NCBI GenBank assembly: GCA_900541675.1
Contig: UQKU01000030.1
Coordinates: 1 to 30,896 of the forward strand
Source of the DNA: an uncultured Collinsella sp.
GTDB taxonomy: Bacteria; Actinomycetota; Coriobacteriia; Coriobacteriales; Coriobacteriaceae
Length of the DNA stretch: 30,896 nucleotides
Reading direction: 5' to 3'
A program made the translations under genes and the position numbers. Shown in pieces: positions 22,240 through 30,822 of this stretch; positions within the stretch are counted from its first letter, which is position 1, and each line of letters opens with the position of its first letter. Below the pieces are notes generated by a model that searched no databases, was not told where the DNA came from, and saw only the letters and a program-made list of their open reading frames with translations.

Positions 22240-22776
22240 ATGGCAGAGAACATCACCGCCCATATGGACAAGTCGCTCGAGTCCCTCAAGCACAACTTCT
22301 CCAAGGTTCGCACGGGCCGCGCCAACGCTAACATTCTGTCCGATATTTCGGTCGATTACTACGGTGTTCCCACGCCGGTTACCCAGGTTGCCGCCGTCAA
22401 GACCCCCGAGGCTCACATGCTGCTCATTGAGCCCTGGGACAAGGCGCTCGTCAATGCAATCGTGAAGGCTATCAGCGCTTCCGATCTGGGCATTACCCCC
22501 AACTCTGACGGTACCGTCGTGCGCCTGCCGTTCCCGGCTCCCACCGAGGAGCGTCGTCGCGAGCTCGTCAAGGAGTGCCGCGAGTATGCCGAGCAGGCCA
22601 AGGTCTCCATTCGCAACATCCGTCGCGACTTTAACAACAAGCTCGAGCGCGACGAAGAGCTCACCGAGGACGATGTCCGTCGCGAGCAGGCCAAGGTCCA
22701 GAAGTATACCGATGAGTATGTTGCCAAGGTTGAGGAGCTTCTGAAGGAAAAAGAAGCCGAGGTCATGGAGATCTAA
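22240..22776 (+). CDS. frr: Ribosome recycling factor
   Basis: RRF with EF-G splits post-termination ribosomes. The 178-residue protein, slightly short of the usual 185, has the signature FSKVRTGRANANIL, YYGVPTPVTQVA, PWDKALVNAIVKAI, LPFPAPTEERRRELVK and a long charged C-terminal helix ending KVEELLKEKEAEVMEI. ATG 22240 has AGGAGG seven bases upstream within the pyrH end. It lies two bases from the pyrH stop and one base before uppS. Confidence 0.97.
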   Translation: MAENITAHMDKSLESLKHNFSKVRTGRANANILSDISVDYYGVPTPVTQVAAVKTPEAHMLLIEPWDKALVNAIVKAISASDLGITPNSDGTVVRLPFPAPTEERRRELVKECREYAEQAKVSIRNIRRDFNNKLERDEELTEDDVRREQAKVQKYTDEYVAKVEELLKEKEAEVMEI

Positions 22777-22777
22777 G

Positions 22778-23572
22778 GTGCAATACGACGAGAACAAACT
22801 GGTCGAGTACTTTGCCGACGCCCCTGCGGGCGTCGGTTTTTCCGACCTTGACCTCAATAAGATTCCGCATCATATTTCGTGCATCATGGACGGTAACGGT
22901 CGCTGGGCCACGGCGCGCGGTCTTGCCCGCACCGAGGGACACAAGGCCGGTATCGTCTCTCTGCGCGAGATTATTACCGCATGCGTGCGTTTGGGCGTCG
23001 ACGTCCTTTCGGCCTATGCGTTTTCCACCGAAAACTGGAATCGTCCTCAGCATGAGGTCAACGTTTTAATGCATCTGTTTGCTAAGACGTTTATCGATGA
23101 GCTGCCGCTGCTTAAGCGCGAAAACGTGCGCGTTGTCTTTTTGGGCGATATATCCGCACTGCCCAAGAAGACCCGCGATGTCTTTGAGCGAGGTCTTGCC
23201 GAGTGTGCCGACCATACCGGCATGACGCTGGCACTTGCCGTCAACTACGGAGCCCGTGCCGAGATCACCCGTGCCGTCCGTCAGATCGCGCTCGATGCCG
23301 CTGCCGGAAAGATCGTTCCGGCCGCTATCGACGATGATATGGTTGCTTCGCACCTGTACACCGTTGGGCTACCCGATCCTGAGCTTGTGATTCGAACCTC
23401 CGGCGAGCTTCGCCTTTCGAACTATCTGCTGTGGCAGGTTGCCTATTCCGAGTTTTATGTCACCGATACCTATTGGCCCGACTTTGATCGTTGGGGTCTT
23501 GTCAACGCCATTTTGGCCTATCAGGGCCGCGATCGTAGGTTTGGTGGACTGAGCAAGACCGAGGAGGCTTAA
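22778..23572 (+). CDS. uppS: Isoprenyl transferase (undecaprenyl diphosphate synthase)
   Basis: Cis-prenyltransferase that builds undecaprenyl diphosphate, the lipid carrier for peptidoglycan and other wall polymers. The 264-residue protein shows the catalytic ISCIMDGNGRWA (Asp at 38), FSTENWNRP, VNYGARAEI and the C-terminal ELVIRTSGELRLSNYLLWQ and AYSEFY motifs. GTG 22778 is the start, with GGAG at the end of frr as ribosome site. About 30 residues precede the conserved core. It feeds on isoprenoids made by the dxr and ispG products of the same operon. Confidence 0.96.
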   Translation: MQYDENKLVEYFADAPAGVGFSDLDLNKIPHHISCIMDGNGRWATARGLARTEGHKAGIVSLREIITACVRLGVDVLSAYAFSTENWNRPQHEVNVLMHLFAKTFIDELPLLKRENVRVVFLGDISALPKKTRDVFERGLAECADHTGMTLALAVNYGARAEITRAVRQIALDAAAGKIVPAAIDDDMVASHLYTVGLPDPELVIRTSGELRLSNYLLWQVAYSEFYVTDTYWPDFDRWGLVNAILAYQGRDRRFGGLSKTEEA

Positions 23573-23574
23573 TC

Positions 23575-24450
23575 GTGTCCGATCGTCCCAAGGCGTCTGC
23601 TCCCAAGGCGCCTGCCGCCAAGAGCGGCGCGGCCGCGACTTCGTGGCTTGCCGGCTTTATTACCCGTGCCGCCGCAGGTATCGTCTACGCCGTCGTATTT
23701 ATTCTCTGCCTGGTTTTGGGTATCGTTCCCACCGCCATCTTCGTCTCCGTCATGAGCGGCCTGTGCTGCTTTGAGTATTTCCGCATGACGAAGCTCGATG
23801 GCAAGGTGGCCAACGAGCGCCTGGGTATCGCTGCCGCCGTGCTCTTTCCGCTCTCGGCGCTGGGCGACTCGCTGCTGTTGAATGCGCTGCTTTTTGCATT
23901 GATGCTTGCGGTGGGCATTTGGTATGTCTGTTCGTCGCGTACCCGCATATCCGATGTGGCTGTGACACTCATGGGTCCCATCTACACCGGTTTTATGCTG
24001 TCGGCCATCGTGCTGCTGCGCGATGCCGTGCCCGGTTTTGCCGGCGCCCTGCTTTCGGTGGGTGTTTGCGCGTCTCTCTGGGTCTCCGATTCGTTTGCCT
24101 ACATCGTGGGCAGCCGTATCGGCAAGCACAAGATGGTCCCCAAGATCTCTCCCAAAAAGAGCTGGGAGGGCTTTGTCGGCGGCATCTTGGGCTCGGTTCT
24201 TATCTGGCTTATTTTGTGGGCGACGCATTTCTATAAGCTGAGCTTGCCCTATGCGCTGCTTTGCGGCGTGGTTGTGTCCATCCTGGGCGTTATCGGTGAC
24301 CTCATCGAGTCACGCATCAAGCGTGGCGTGGGCGTCAAGGATTCTGGCAACCTTATTCCGGGCCATGGCGGCATGCTCGATCGAAGCGACTCGCTTATCT
24401 TTGGCTGCATTACCGCGCAGCTGCTTTTGATGATCGGAGGCGTGCTGTAA
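23575..24450 (+). CDS. cdsA: Phosphatidate cytidylyltransferase
   Basis: Integral membrane enzyme that makes CDP-diacylglycerol from phosphatidate and CTP for phospholipid synthesis. The 291-residue protein has a short Ala/Lys/Pro-rich cytoplasmic start, several hydrophobic helices, then SPKKSWEGFVGG and the CDS signature GVKDSGNLIPGHGGMLDRSDSL, the second cut across GDLIESRIKRG. GTG 23575 follows a GAGGAGG site in the uppS end, two bases after the uppS stop. Its TAA overlaps the dxr ATG by one base. Confidence 0.95.
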   Translation: MSDRPKASAPKAPAAKSGAAATSWLAGFITRAAAGIVYAVVFILCLVLGIVPTAIFVSVMSGLCCFEYFRMTKLDGKVANERLGIAAAVLFPLSALGDSLLLNALLFALMLAVGIWYVCSSRTRISDVAVTLMGPIYTGFMLSAIVLLRDAVPGFAGALLSVGVCASLWVSDSFAYIVGSRIGKHKMVPKISPKKSWEGFVGGILGSVLIWLILWATHFYKLSLPYALLCGVVVSILGVIGDLIESRIKRGVGVKDSGNLIPGHGGMLDRSDSLIFGCITAQLLLMIGGVL

Positions 24451-25637
24451 TGTCATTCCAGACGACGTATGGCCCCGATGGACGCCTTCGCGTTGCCATT
24501 CTGGGCTGTACGGGCTCTATCGGCACGCAGGCACTCGATGTATGCCGTCAGCATGCCGATCGACTGCAGGTGACGGCACTGTCCGTTAACTCCAGCACCT
24601 CGGAGCTCGTTGCCGCCGCCCGCGAGTTTTCGGTCCCGGCCGTTGCCGTGGCCGATGTCGCTCATGGCGATGACGCCGTGCTGCAGGAGTTGCCCGAGGG
24701 AACGAAGCTCGGCGTTGGCGCGCAGGCGGTTTGCGAGCTCGCGCGTCGCGACGATGTCGACTGCGTGCTCGTTGCTATTGTGGGCGCCGCCGGTCTCGAG
24801 GCGAGCCATGCGGCCTTGACCTCGAATAAGCGCCTTGCCCTTGCCAACAAGGAGTCCCTCGTCGTCGGTGGCGACTTGCTTATGCCGTTGGCGCAACCGG
24901 GCCAGCTTATTCCAGTCGACTCTGAGCACTCCGCCATCTACCAGTGCTATCTGGGGGAGAACCCACGCGAGGCTCATTGTATTTGGCTCACCTGCTCGGG
25001 CGGTCCGTTCTTTGGCCGCACGCGCGACGAGCTCAATCGCGTGACGCGTGCCGATGCCCTCGCACATCCCACGTGGGCCATGGGTGCCAAGATCACCATC
25101 GACTCCGCCACTCTCATGAACAAGGGCCTGGAGCGAATTGAGGCCATGCATCTGTTTAACTGCGACCTCGATTTCATTAACGTGGTCGTGCAGCGTCAGT
25201 CCAAGATTCACTCTATGGTCGAGTTCGCCGACGGCTCCGTGATGGCGCATCTCGGTGCTTCCGACATGCGTATTCCCATCCAGTTCGCGTTCTCGTATCC
25301 CGAGCGTTGGGATACCCCGGCGCCTCGTATCGATTTCCGCGAGCTGGGGCAGCTCACGTTTGATGCTGCCGACATGGATACCTTCCGCTGTCTGGCACTG
25401 GCCGAACGTGCCGGCAAGACGGGTGGCACCATGCCGTGCGTGCTCAATGCCGCCAACGAGGTCGCCGTCGATGCCTTCCTGCACGATGGCTGCAGCTTTA
25501 CCGATATCGATCGCATTGTGGAATCCTGCATGGATGCCCACGATATGCAGGCGGTCGATTCGTTTGAGCAGCTTCGCGACATCGATGCGTGGGCGCGTGA
25601 AAAGGCTGCGCAGGTGCTCGCCGCAACCCGTTCCTAA
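24450..25637 (+). CDS. dxr: 1-deoxy-D-xylulose 5-phosphate reductoisomerase
   Basis: Second enzyme of the MEP isoprenoid pathway; converts DXP to MEP with NADPH and a divalent metal. The 395-residue protein has the NADPH-binding GCTGSIG (19-25), ALANKESLVVGG, metal and substrate residues PVDSEHSAI, HPTWAMG (flexible loop), and TIDSATLMNKGLE. The normally conserved HPQSxIHSM reads QRQSKIHSM: the first His is lost but the later IHSM His, which corresponds to the functionally tested E. coli H257, is kept. ATG 24450 overlaps the cdsA stop, with GGAGG upstream. Confidence 0.96.
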   Translation: MSFQTTYGPDGRLRVAILGCTGSIGTQALDVCRQHADRLQVTALSVNSSTSELVAAAREFSVPAVAVADVAHGDDAVLQELPEGTKLGVGAQAVCELARRDDVDCVLVAIVGAAGLEASHAALTSNKRLALANKESLVVGGDLLMPLAQPGQLIPVDSEHSAIYQCYLGENPREAHCIWLTCSGGPFFGRTRDELNRVTRADALAHPTWAMGAKITIDSATLMNKGLERIEAMHLFNCDLDFINVVVQRQSKIHSMVEFADGSVMAHLGASDMRIPIQFAFSYPERWDTPAPRIDFRELGQLTFDAADMDTFRCLALAERAGKTGGTMPCVLNAANEVAVDAFLHDGCSFTDIDRIVESCMDAHDMQAVDSFEQLRDIDAWAREKAAQVLAATRS

Positions 25638-25662
25638 CCCATAAGGATTGCTTTTTCGTATT

Positions 25663-27024
25663 ATGGATACTGTTCTGAGCGTTCTCTCATCGGTCTTTTG
25701 GGGCCTACTGATGCTTTCCGTCCTCGTGTTTTTGCACGAGGGCGGCCACTTTTTGGCGGCCCGTGCGTGCGGCGTGCGCGTCACCGAGTTTTTCTTGGGC
25801 CTACCGTGCCGCTTCGATATTCATCATACGTCGCGTCGCATCGGTACCAAGTTTGGCGTGACGCCGCTGCTGCTGGGTGGTTATGCCGCTATCTGCGGTA
25901 TGGACCCGACCGATGTCTCGTGTGCCGACCGTGTGCTTGCTGCGATCTATCGTCATGGTCGCGTTTCAGTTGCAGACCTTTCCGTCGAGCTGGAGCTGTC
26001 CGAGGAGGATGTTCTCGAGGCTTGCGCCTTGCTTTTGGGCTGGGGTTCCATTGCGCCTTGGTACGAGGAAGGGGAGAAGCCTTCACCCAGCTACTATCCG
26101 GTTAGGTACCAGACGCTGCCGCGCGATGCTGCAGGATATACCACCTTTGACGGCCGCAAGTTCGATCGAGAGCATGCGACAGCCGAGGGCGATGTGTGGG
26201 AGCTGCCGGTCGCCGCTTCCGAGTTTCTTGAGCAGGAGCGTTCGCATACCTATCTGGGCCAGGGTTTTCTCAAGCGTGCCTTTATGCTGCTCGCGGGCAT
26301 TCTCGTCAATATCCTGACGGGCTTTTTGCTGCTTATGAGCATCTACTCTATCGCCGGCGTATCGGTGCCGGTCGATAGCAATGTGATCGGTCAGGTTGAA
26401 GAAGGCTCTATAGCCGCCAAGGCGGGCATCGAGGCCGGCGACGCAATTCTTAGTGTCGATGGCGTGTCGTGCTCTTCCTGGATGGACGTGTACGATGCGA
26501 TCGGAACGGCCGCCGGCAAGGACGATATCGCCATTGAGTTTCAGCACGACGGTAAGAATCTTTCTACCGCGGTCGCGCTCAAGGAGGACGAACGTTTGGG
26601 CGTTTATGCCTCCACGCAAGTGGTCCATTTGGACCCCATTACGTCGGCGCGGCTGTCGTTCTCCTATGTTCAGCAGACTGCTGAGGGCGTGATGCGCCTG
26701 CTCCAGCCGCAGCATACGATGGAGATTCTCGATCAGTCTTCTTCGATCGTGGGCATTAGCGTTATGTCCTCACAGGCTGCTGCTGCCGGCCCTGCCACGT
26801 TCCTTTCGTTTGCCGCCCTCATTTCGTTCTCGCTTGGCTTTATGAACCTGCTGCCCATCCCACCACTCGATGGCGGCAAGCTGGTCATCGAGATCATTCA
26901 AAAGATTGCTGGCCGCGAGCTTCCGCTCAAGGTCCAGACGATTGTGAGCTATGTGGGCATCGCGCTCTTTGCGCTGCTGTTTGTCTATATGCTTCGTTCC
27001 GACGTCCTTCGATTTATTTTGTAG
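25663..27024 (+). CDS. rseP: RseP-family site-2 protease with an inserted cytosolic domain
   Basis: Intramembrane zinc metalloprotease of the RseP/RasP type, which cleaves anti-sigma factors and signal-peptide remnants. HEGGH (25-29) lies in the first transmembrane helix, a PDZ domain spans about 238-310, and PIPPLDGGK supplies the third zinc ligand near the C-terminus, followed by a last helix. Between the first helix region and the AGILVN helix, residues about 84-195 form an insertion with a winged-helix-like pattern at 88-131. ATG 25663 gives 453 residues; AAGGA lies 15 bases upstream, an unusually long spacing, and TTG 25648 is too close to it. Neighbours cdsA, dxr and proS are the usual ones. 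Confidence 0.93.
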   Translation: MDTVLSVLSSVFWGLLMLSVLVFLHEGGHFLAARACGVRVTEFFLGLPCRFDIHHTSRRIGTKFGVTPLLLGGYAAICGMDPTDVSCADRVLAAIYRHGRVSVADLSVELELSEEDVLEACALLLGWGSIAPWYEEGEKPSPSYYPVRYQTLPRDAAGYTTFDGRKFDREHATAEGDVWELPVAASEFLEQERSHTYLGQGFLKRAFMLLAGILVNILTGFLLLMSIYSIAGVSVPVDSNVIGQVEEGSIAAKAGIEAGDAILSVDGVSCSSWMDVYDAIGTAAGKDDIAIEFQHDGKNLSTAVALKEDERLGVYASTQVVHLDPITSARLSFSYVQQTAEGVMRLLQPQHTMEILDQSSSIVGISVMSSQAAAAGPATFLSFAALISFSLGFMNLLPIPPLDGGKLVIEIIQKIAGRELPLKVQTIVSYVGIALFALLFVYMLRSDVLRFIL

Positions 27025-27037
27025 GGGAGTGTTTGGA

Positions 27038-28120
27038 TTGTCTTTGTCTCATCCTTTGCCGCGCGAGCTGACGCGCCCCGTTTTTGTGGGCGACGTGCAG
27101 ATAGGCGGCGGCGCTCCGGTTGTGGTTCAGTCCATGACCTGCACCGATACCGCTGACGCCCAGGCGACGCTTGCGCAAGTGCGCGCGCTTGCCCAGGCGG
27201 GTTGTGATGTTGTGCGCGTGAGCGTGCCCATCGAGGCTGCGCTCGAGGGCTTTCGCATGATTTGTGCGGAGTCTCCGGTGCCGATTGTTGCCGATATTCA
27301 CTTTAACCATAAGCTCGCCATTGGTGCCGTTGAGGCCGGTGCTGCCAAGCTGCGCATCAATCCCGGCAATATCGGCGATTGGGCCAAGGTCGATGCCGTG
27401 ATCGATGCCGCGGGTGCCGCTGGGTGCGCGATTCGCATTGGCGTGAACGCGGGCTCGCTTGAGCAGGATATCGCCGAACGCGATGACCTTTCGCAGCCCG
27501 AAAAGCTCGTGATGTCGAGCGAGCGTTTCGTCAAGCATTTTGAGGATCGCGGCTTTACCAATATCGTGCTTTCCGCCAAGGCTCATAGCGTGTCCACGAC
27601 GCTTGACACCTATCGTGCCCTGTCGCGCGAAATCCCCCATGTTCCGCTTCATTTGGGCGTGACTGAGGCCGGAACCAAGCTCCAGGGCACCATTAAGAGC
27701 TCTGTGGGCCTGGGAATTTTGCTTTCCGAGGGCATTGGCGACACCATGCGCGTCTCGCTCACGGCCGATCCGGTCGAGGAACCGCCGGTCGCCTGGGGTA
27801 TTCTGCAGTCGCTGGGTCTTCGCCGCCGTGGCCCCGAGATCGTATCGTGCCCCACGTGCACTCGCTGCCAGGTCAACCTCATTCCTATCGCCGAGGAGGT
27901 CACTGAGCGGCTTAAGAACTACTCCGCGCCGCTTTCGATTGCCGTGATGGGCTGTGCAGTCAATGGCCCCGGCGAGGCCTCTGACGCCGACTTGGGTGTT
28001 GCCTGCGGACGAGGTCAGGGCCTGCTCTTTTCGCACGGCCAGATCATTGGTAAAGTAGCTGAGGACCAAATTGTCGACGCGCTAATGGCCGAGGTCGACA
28101 AGCTTATTGAGGAGAAATAA
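27038..28120 (+). CDS. ispG: 4-hydroxy-3-methylbut-2-enyl diphosphate synthase (IspG/GcpE)
   Basis: Penultimate MEP-pathway enzyme, a [4Fe-4S] protein that reduces MEcPP to HMBPP. The 360-residue protein has VVVQSMTCTDTAD, VPIVADIHFNHKLA and LRINPGNIG in the TIM-barrel. The cluster ligands C271 and C274 (SCPTC) and C306 with E313 (GCAVNGPGE) are one residue off the E. coli positions. TTG 27038 is the start, with TAGGGGAG (27022-27029) eight bases upstream, overlapping the rseP stop. This is the short bacterial form without the plant-type insertion. Confidence 0.95.
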   Translation: MSLSHPLPRELTRPVFVGDVQIGGGAPVVVQSMTCTDTADAQATLAQVRALAQAGCDVVRVSVPIEAALEGFRMICAESPVPIVADIHFNHKLAIGAVEAGAAKLRINPGNIGDWAKVDAVIDAAGAAGCAIRIGVNAGSLEQDIAERDDLSQPEKLVMSSERFVKHFEDRGFTNIVLSAKAHSVSTTLDTYRALSREIPHVPLHLGVTEAGTKLQGTIKSSVGLGILLSEGIGDTMRVSLTADPVEEPPVAWGILQSLGLRRRGPEIVSCPTCTRCQVNLIPIAEEVTERLKNYSAPLSIAVMGCAVNGPGEASDADLGVACGRGQGLLFSHGQIIGKVAEDQIVDALMAEVDKLIEEK

Positions 28121-29842
28121 ATGACTCGAGCAATGTATATGTCTAAGCTTTATGCTCCGACGCTTAAAGAGGATCCGGCCGACGCCGAGCTTGCGAGCCA
28201 TCGCCTGCTGCTTCGTGCCGGCATGATTCGCAAGGAGGCCGCCGGCCTGTATTCCTATCTGCCGCTCGCGTGGCGCTCGATTCGCAAGATCGAGAACATC
28301 GTGCGCGACGAGATGGATGCTGCCGGCGCCCAGGAGCTCATGATGCCCATCATGGTCGATGCCGAGCTGTGGCGTGAGTCGGGCCGTATCGATGCCTATG
28401 GCAAGGAGCTCGTGCGCTTTGATGACCGCCACGGCCGCGAGTTCGTGCTCGGCCCCACGCACGAGGAAACCGTGACTGCCCTGGTGCGCAATGAGCTGCG
28501 TTCCTACAAGCAGCTGCCGGTGAATCTCTATCACATCCAGGATAAATTTCGCGACGAGTTCCGTCCCCGCTTTGGCCTGATGCGCGGTCGCGAGTTCATC
28601 ATGAAGGACGCCTACAGCTTCTCTGCCACGCAGGAGAGTCTGCAGGAGGAGTACGACAAGATGAAGCAGGCCTACGCCAACATCTGCGAGCGCTGCTATA
28701 TCAAGGCCCTGCCCGTCGTCGCCGATTCCGGAGAGATCGGCGGCGATACCTCCGTCGAGTACATGGCGCTGGCCGACGCCGGTGAGGCTTCGCTGGTCTA
28801 CTGCGACGATTGCGGCTTTGCTGCCGATGACGAGGCTGCAAGCACCAAGGTCGTTGTGACCGAGGGCCCCGGCGACGGCACACTCACCAAGGTCGAGACT
28901 CCGGGCATGGGCACCATCGAGGCTGTTGCCAAGTTCTTCGGCTTCCCCGAGAACGGTACGCGCAAGTCCCTGGCTCTCATCGACGCCGAGGGCAAGCCTG
29001 TTGTGGCCATCGTTCCGGGCGATCATGAGCTCAACGACTGCAAGGCCGAGCACGTCTTTGGCAAGGGCTATCGCATGATGACCGACGAGGAGCTGCAGAC
29101 CTACGGTCTGCACAAGGGCTTTATCGGACCGGTTAACCTGCCCGAGGGCATCCGTCTAGTGTGCGACGAGAGTCTGCGCGAGTCCAAGCAATGGGCCTGC
29201 GGTGCCAACGAGGTCGATTATCACTTTACCGGTGCCTGCCCCGAGCGCGACTTTACCGTCGACGAGTGGGCCGATCTGGTCACCGTCGTCGCCGGCGATC
29301 CCTGCCCGCACTGCGGCAAGCCGCTTTCCGCTGCTCGCGGCATCGAGGTTTCTCAGGTGTTCCAGCTGGGCACCAAGTACTCCGAGGCCATGGGTGCCAC
29401 CTTTATGGACGAGGATGGCAAGGAGAAGCCGCTTATCATGGGTTGCTACGGCGTGGGCGTGTCTCGCTCGCTCGCTGCCGTCGTGGAGCAGCACAACGAC
29501 GAGTACGGTATTGTCTGGCCGGTCTCCGTTGCTCCGTACGAGGTCGCGGTGATTCCGCTCGATCCCAAGAAGGAGGAGTGCGCTAGCGTCTGCGAGCAGA
29601 TTGTTGATGGTCTGTGCGCCGAGGGTATCGAGGTCGTCGTCGACGATCGCGATGAGCGTCCTGGCTTTAAGTTTGCCGACAACGACCTTATGGGCTTCCC
29701 GTATCAGGTGGTGCTCGGCAAGCGTGGTCTTAAGAACGGCACCGTCGAGCTCAAGGACCGTGCCACGGGCGAGCGCGAGGATGTGGCGATCGACGAGGTC
29801 GTCGCAAAGGTTGCCGAGCTTGTGAAAGCTGCCCGTCGTTAA
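28121..29842 (+). CDS. proS: Prolyl-tRNA synthetase, bacterial type with editing domain
   Basis: Class II synthetase charging tRNA-Pro. The 573-residue length and the block between motifs 2 and 3 (about residues 230-400, including FFGFPENGTRKSLALID and VPGDHELNDCKAEHVFG) show the bacterial form with the INS editing domain that hydrolyses Ala-tRNA-Pro. Motif 2 lies around FRDEFRPRFGLMRGREFIMKDAYSF (split at LMRGREF), and motif 3 is GCYGVGVSRSLAA. The anticodon-binding domain is at the C-terminus. ATG 28121 follows directly on the ispG stop, with GAGGAG upstream. It is the last gene before two terminators. Confidence 0.97.
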   Translation: MTRAMYMSKLYAPTLKEDPADAELASHRLLLRAGMIRKEAAGLYSYLPLAWRSIRKIENIVRDEMDAAGAQELMMPIMVDAELWRESGRIDAYGKELVRFDDRHGREFVLGPTHEETVTALVRNELRSYKQLPVNLYHIQDKFRDEFRPRFGLMRGREFIMKDAYSFSATQESLQEEYDKMKQAYANICERCYIKALPVVADSGEIGGDTSVEYMALADAGEASLVYCDDCGFAADDEAASTKVVVTEGPGDGTLTKVETPGMGTIEAVAKFFGFPENGTRKSLALIDAEGKPVVAIVPGDHELNDCKAEHVFGKGYRMMTDEELQTYGLHKGFIGPVNLPEGIRLVCDESLRESKQWACGANEVDYHFTGACPERDFTVDEWADLVTVVAGDPCPHCGKPLSAARGIEVSQVFQLGTKYSEAMGATFMDEDGKEKPLIMGCYGVGVSRSLAAVVEQHNDEYGIVWPVSVAPYEVAVIPLDPKKEECASVCEQIVDGLCAEGIEVVVDDRDERPGFKFADNDLMGFPYQVVLGKRGLKNGTVELKDRATGEREDVAIDEVVAKVAELVKAARR

Positions 29843-29875
29843 TCGACATTTCTGCTAGTAGATGTAATTGCAGGC

Positions 29876-29920
29876 CTGCTCCGCATCTCTCTTAGGATGA
29901 GATGCGGAGCAGTCTTTTTT
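29876..29920 (+). terminator. Terminator of the pyrH-proS operon
   Basis: CTGCTCCGCATCTC (29876-29889) pairs perfectly with GAGATGCGGAGCAG (29899-29912), a 14-bp stem with a nine-base loop, followed by TCTTTTTT. Confidence 0.96.
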
Positions 29921-29944
29921 GTTGCGTGAATAAGCTCGACGGGT

Positions 29945-29988
29945 AAAGGAAAACCCCACTGCCCAAATGAGCTGCGGGGTTTTCCTTT
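29945..29988. terminator. Bidirectional terminator between convergent genes
   Basis: AAAGGAAAACCCC (29945-29957) pairs perfectly with GGGGTTTTCCTTT (29976-29988). The A-tract and T-tract flanks are part of the stem, so it can act in both directions; it lies 33 bases after the stop of the minus-strand gene. The rest of 29989-30020 shows nothing else. Confidence 0.8.
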
Positions 29989-30020
29989 GTTCCTCCGATG
30001 CGAAATAAATCGCTCAGATA

Positions 30021-30785
30021 CTACTGATAATCGACGACGTCGATCCAGTTCTTAAGGAACTCATCGTTCACGTTGCGCTTACGAGCGAGCTCGGAAGCGG
30101 CGACGATGCTCGTCCACTGACGCACGACCTGCATGGGCATGTCGGCGCGGTCGCAGTAGAGCTCCAGGTAGGCCTCGGCCTGATCCTTGCTGTTGAGGGC
30201 AAAGAGCAGGTAGGTGGTGGCAACGTCGGCAGCAGGGGAGCCCTGGGTGGCATGTGCCCAGTCGCAGACGTACAGCTGGCCGTCCTCGCCGACGATGACG
30301 TTGGAGGGGTTGAAGTCGCCGTGGCAGACCTTGAACTCCTTGGTCATGCCGTCCAGACGCTCCTGAAGGTTGTAGCGCGTAGTGGCATTGAGCTGATCGA
30401 GGCTGTCGATCATGCGGGCGAACTTATCGCGCTGACGGTTGAGCAGCGGGGAGGTGTAGCCGTGGATCTCGATCTGGAGGTCGACGAACATCTCGAGGTA
30501 CTCACCAAAGCGCTGGGGCTCGGCAGTCATCTTCTCGGCAAGCGTGGTGCCCGGAACCTTCTCGGTCACGAGCGCCCAGCCGTTGGCGTTCTCGAGCTGA
30601 GAAACCTCGAGAGCCTTGGGGCTGCGGATGCCGCACTCGTTGATGCGGGCAAGATTCAAAGCCTCGTTGAACACGTCGGAGACGGGCTTGGTCTCGTTAA
30701 AGACCTTGACGATCTTGTCGCCCAGGTCGTAAACGACCTTGTTGCCGCGACGGACGAGCTCGGTCTTGGAATCGGGGAGCAGCAT
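30021..30785 (-). CDS. Aminoglycoside-phosphotransferase-fold kinase family protein
   Basis: Small-molecule kinase of the APH/choline-kinase fold; the substrate is unknown. The 254-residue protein has a glycine-poor N-lobe with a likely ATP-contacting Lys27 in DKIVKVFN, the VTEKVPGTTL hinge, the Brenner catalytic motif HGDFNPSN (155-162, D157 and N159), and the metal-binding DW at 175-176 in VCDWAHAT. ATG at 30785 has GAAAGGA seven bases upstream. It stands alone, convergent with proS. The fold alone does not show antibiotic resistance: many such proteins act on choline, sugars or other metabolites. No signal peptide or membrane segment is seen. Confidence 0.8.
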   Translation of the reverse strand: MLLPDSKTELVRRGNKVVYDLGDKIVKVFNETKPVSDVFNEALNLARINECGIRSPKALEVSQLENANGWALVTEKVPGTTLAEKMTAEPQRFGEYLEMFVDLQIEIHGYTSPLLNRQRDKFARMIDSLDQLNATTRYNLQERLDGMTKEFKVCHGDFNPSNVIVGEDGQLYVCDWAHATQGSPAADVATTYLLFALNSKDQAEAYLELYCDRADMPMQVVRQWTSIVAASELARKRNVNDEFLKNWIDVVDYQ

Positions 30786-30822
30786 GATTGCATCCTTTCA
30801 ACGATGCGATAGAAGCAACGGC

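Noticed and set aside
24453..25784. 443-codon minus-strand frame opposite dxr, and similar long frames opposite rnhB/yraN (13293-14777) and rpsB/tsf (19664-21166)
   Set aside because: All coincide with well-identified plus-strand genes and lack recognisable protein features.
30021..30785. Reading the phosphotransferase-fold gene as an aminoglycoside resistance gene
   Set aside because: Only the general kinase motifs are visible; substrate-binding residues of known resistance enzymes cannot be recognised, and the family includes many metabolic kinases.
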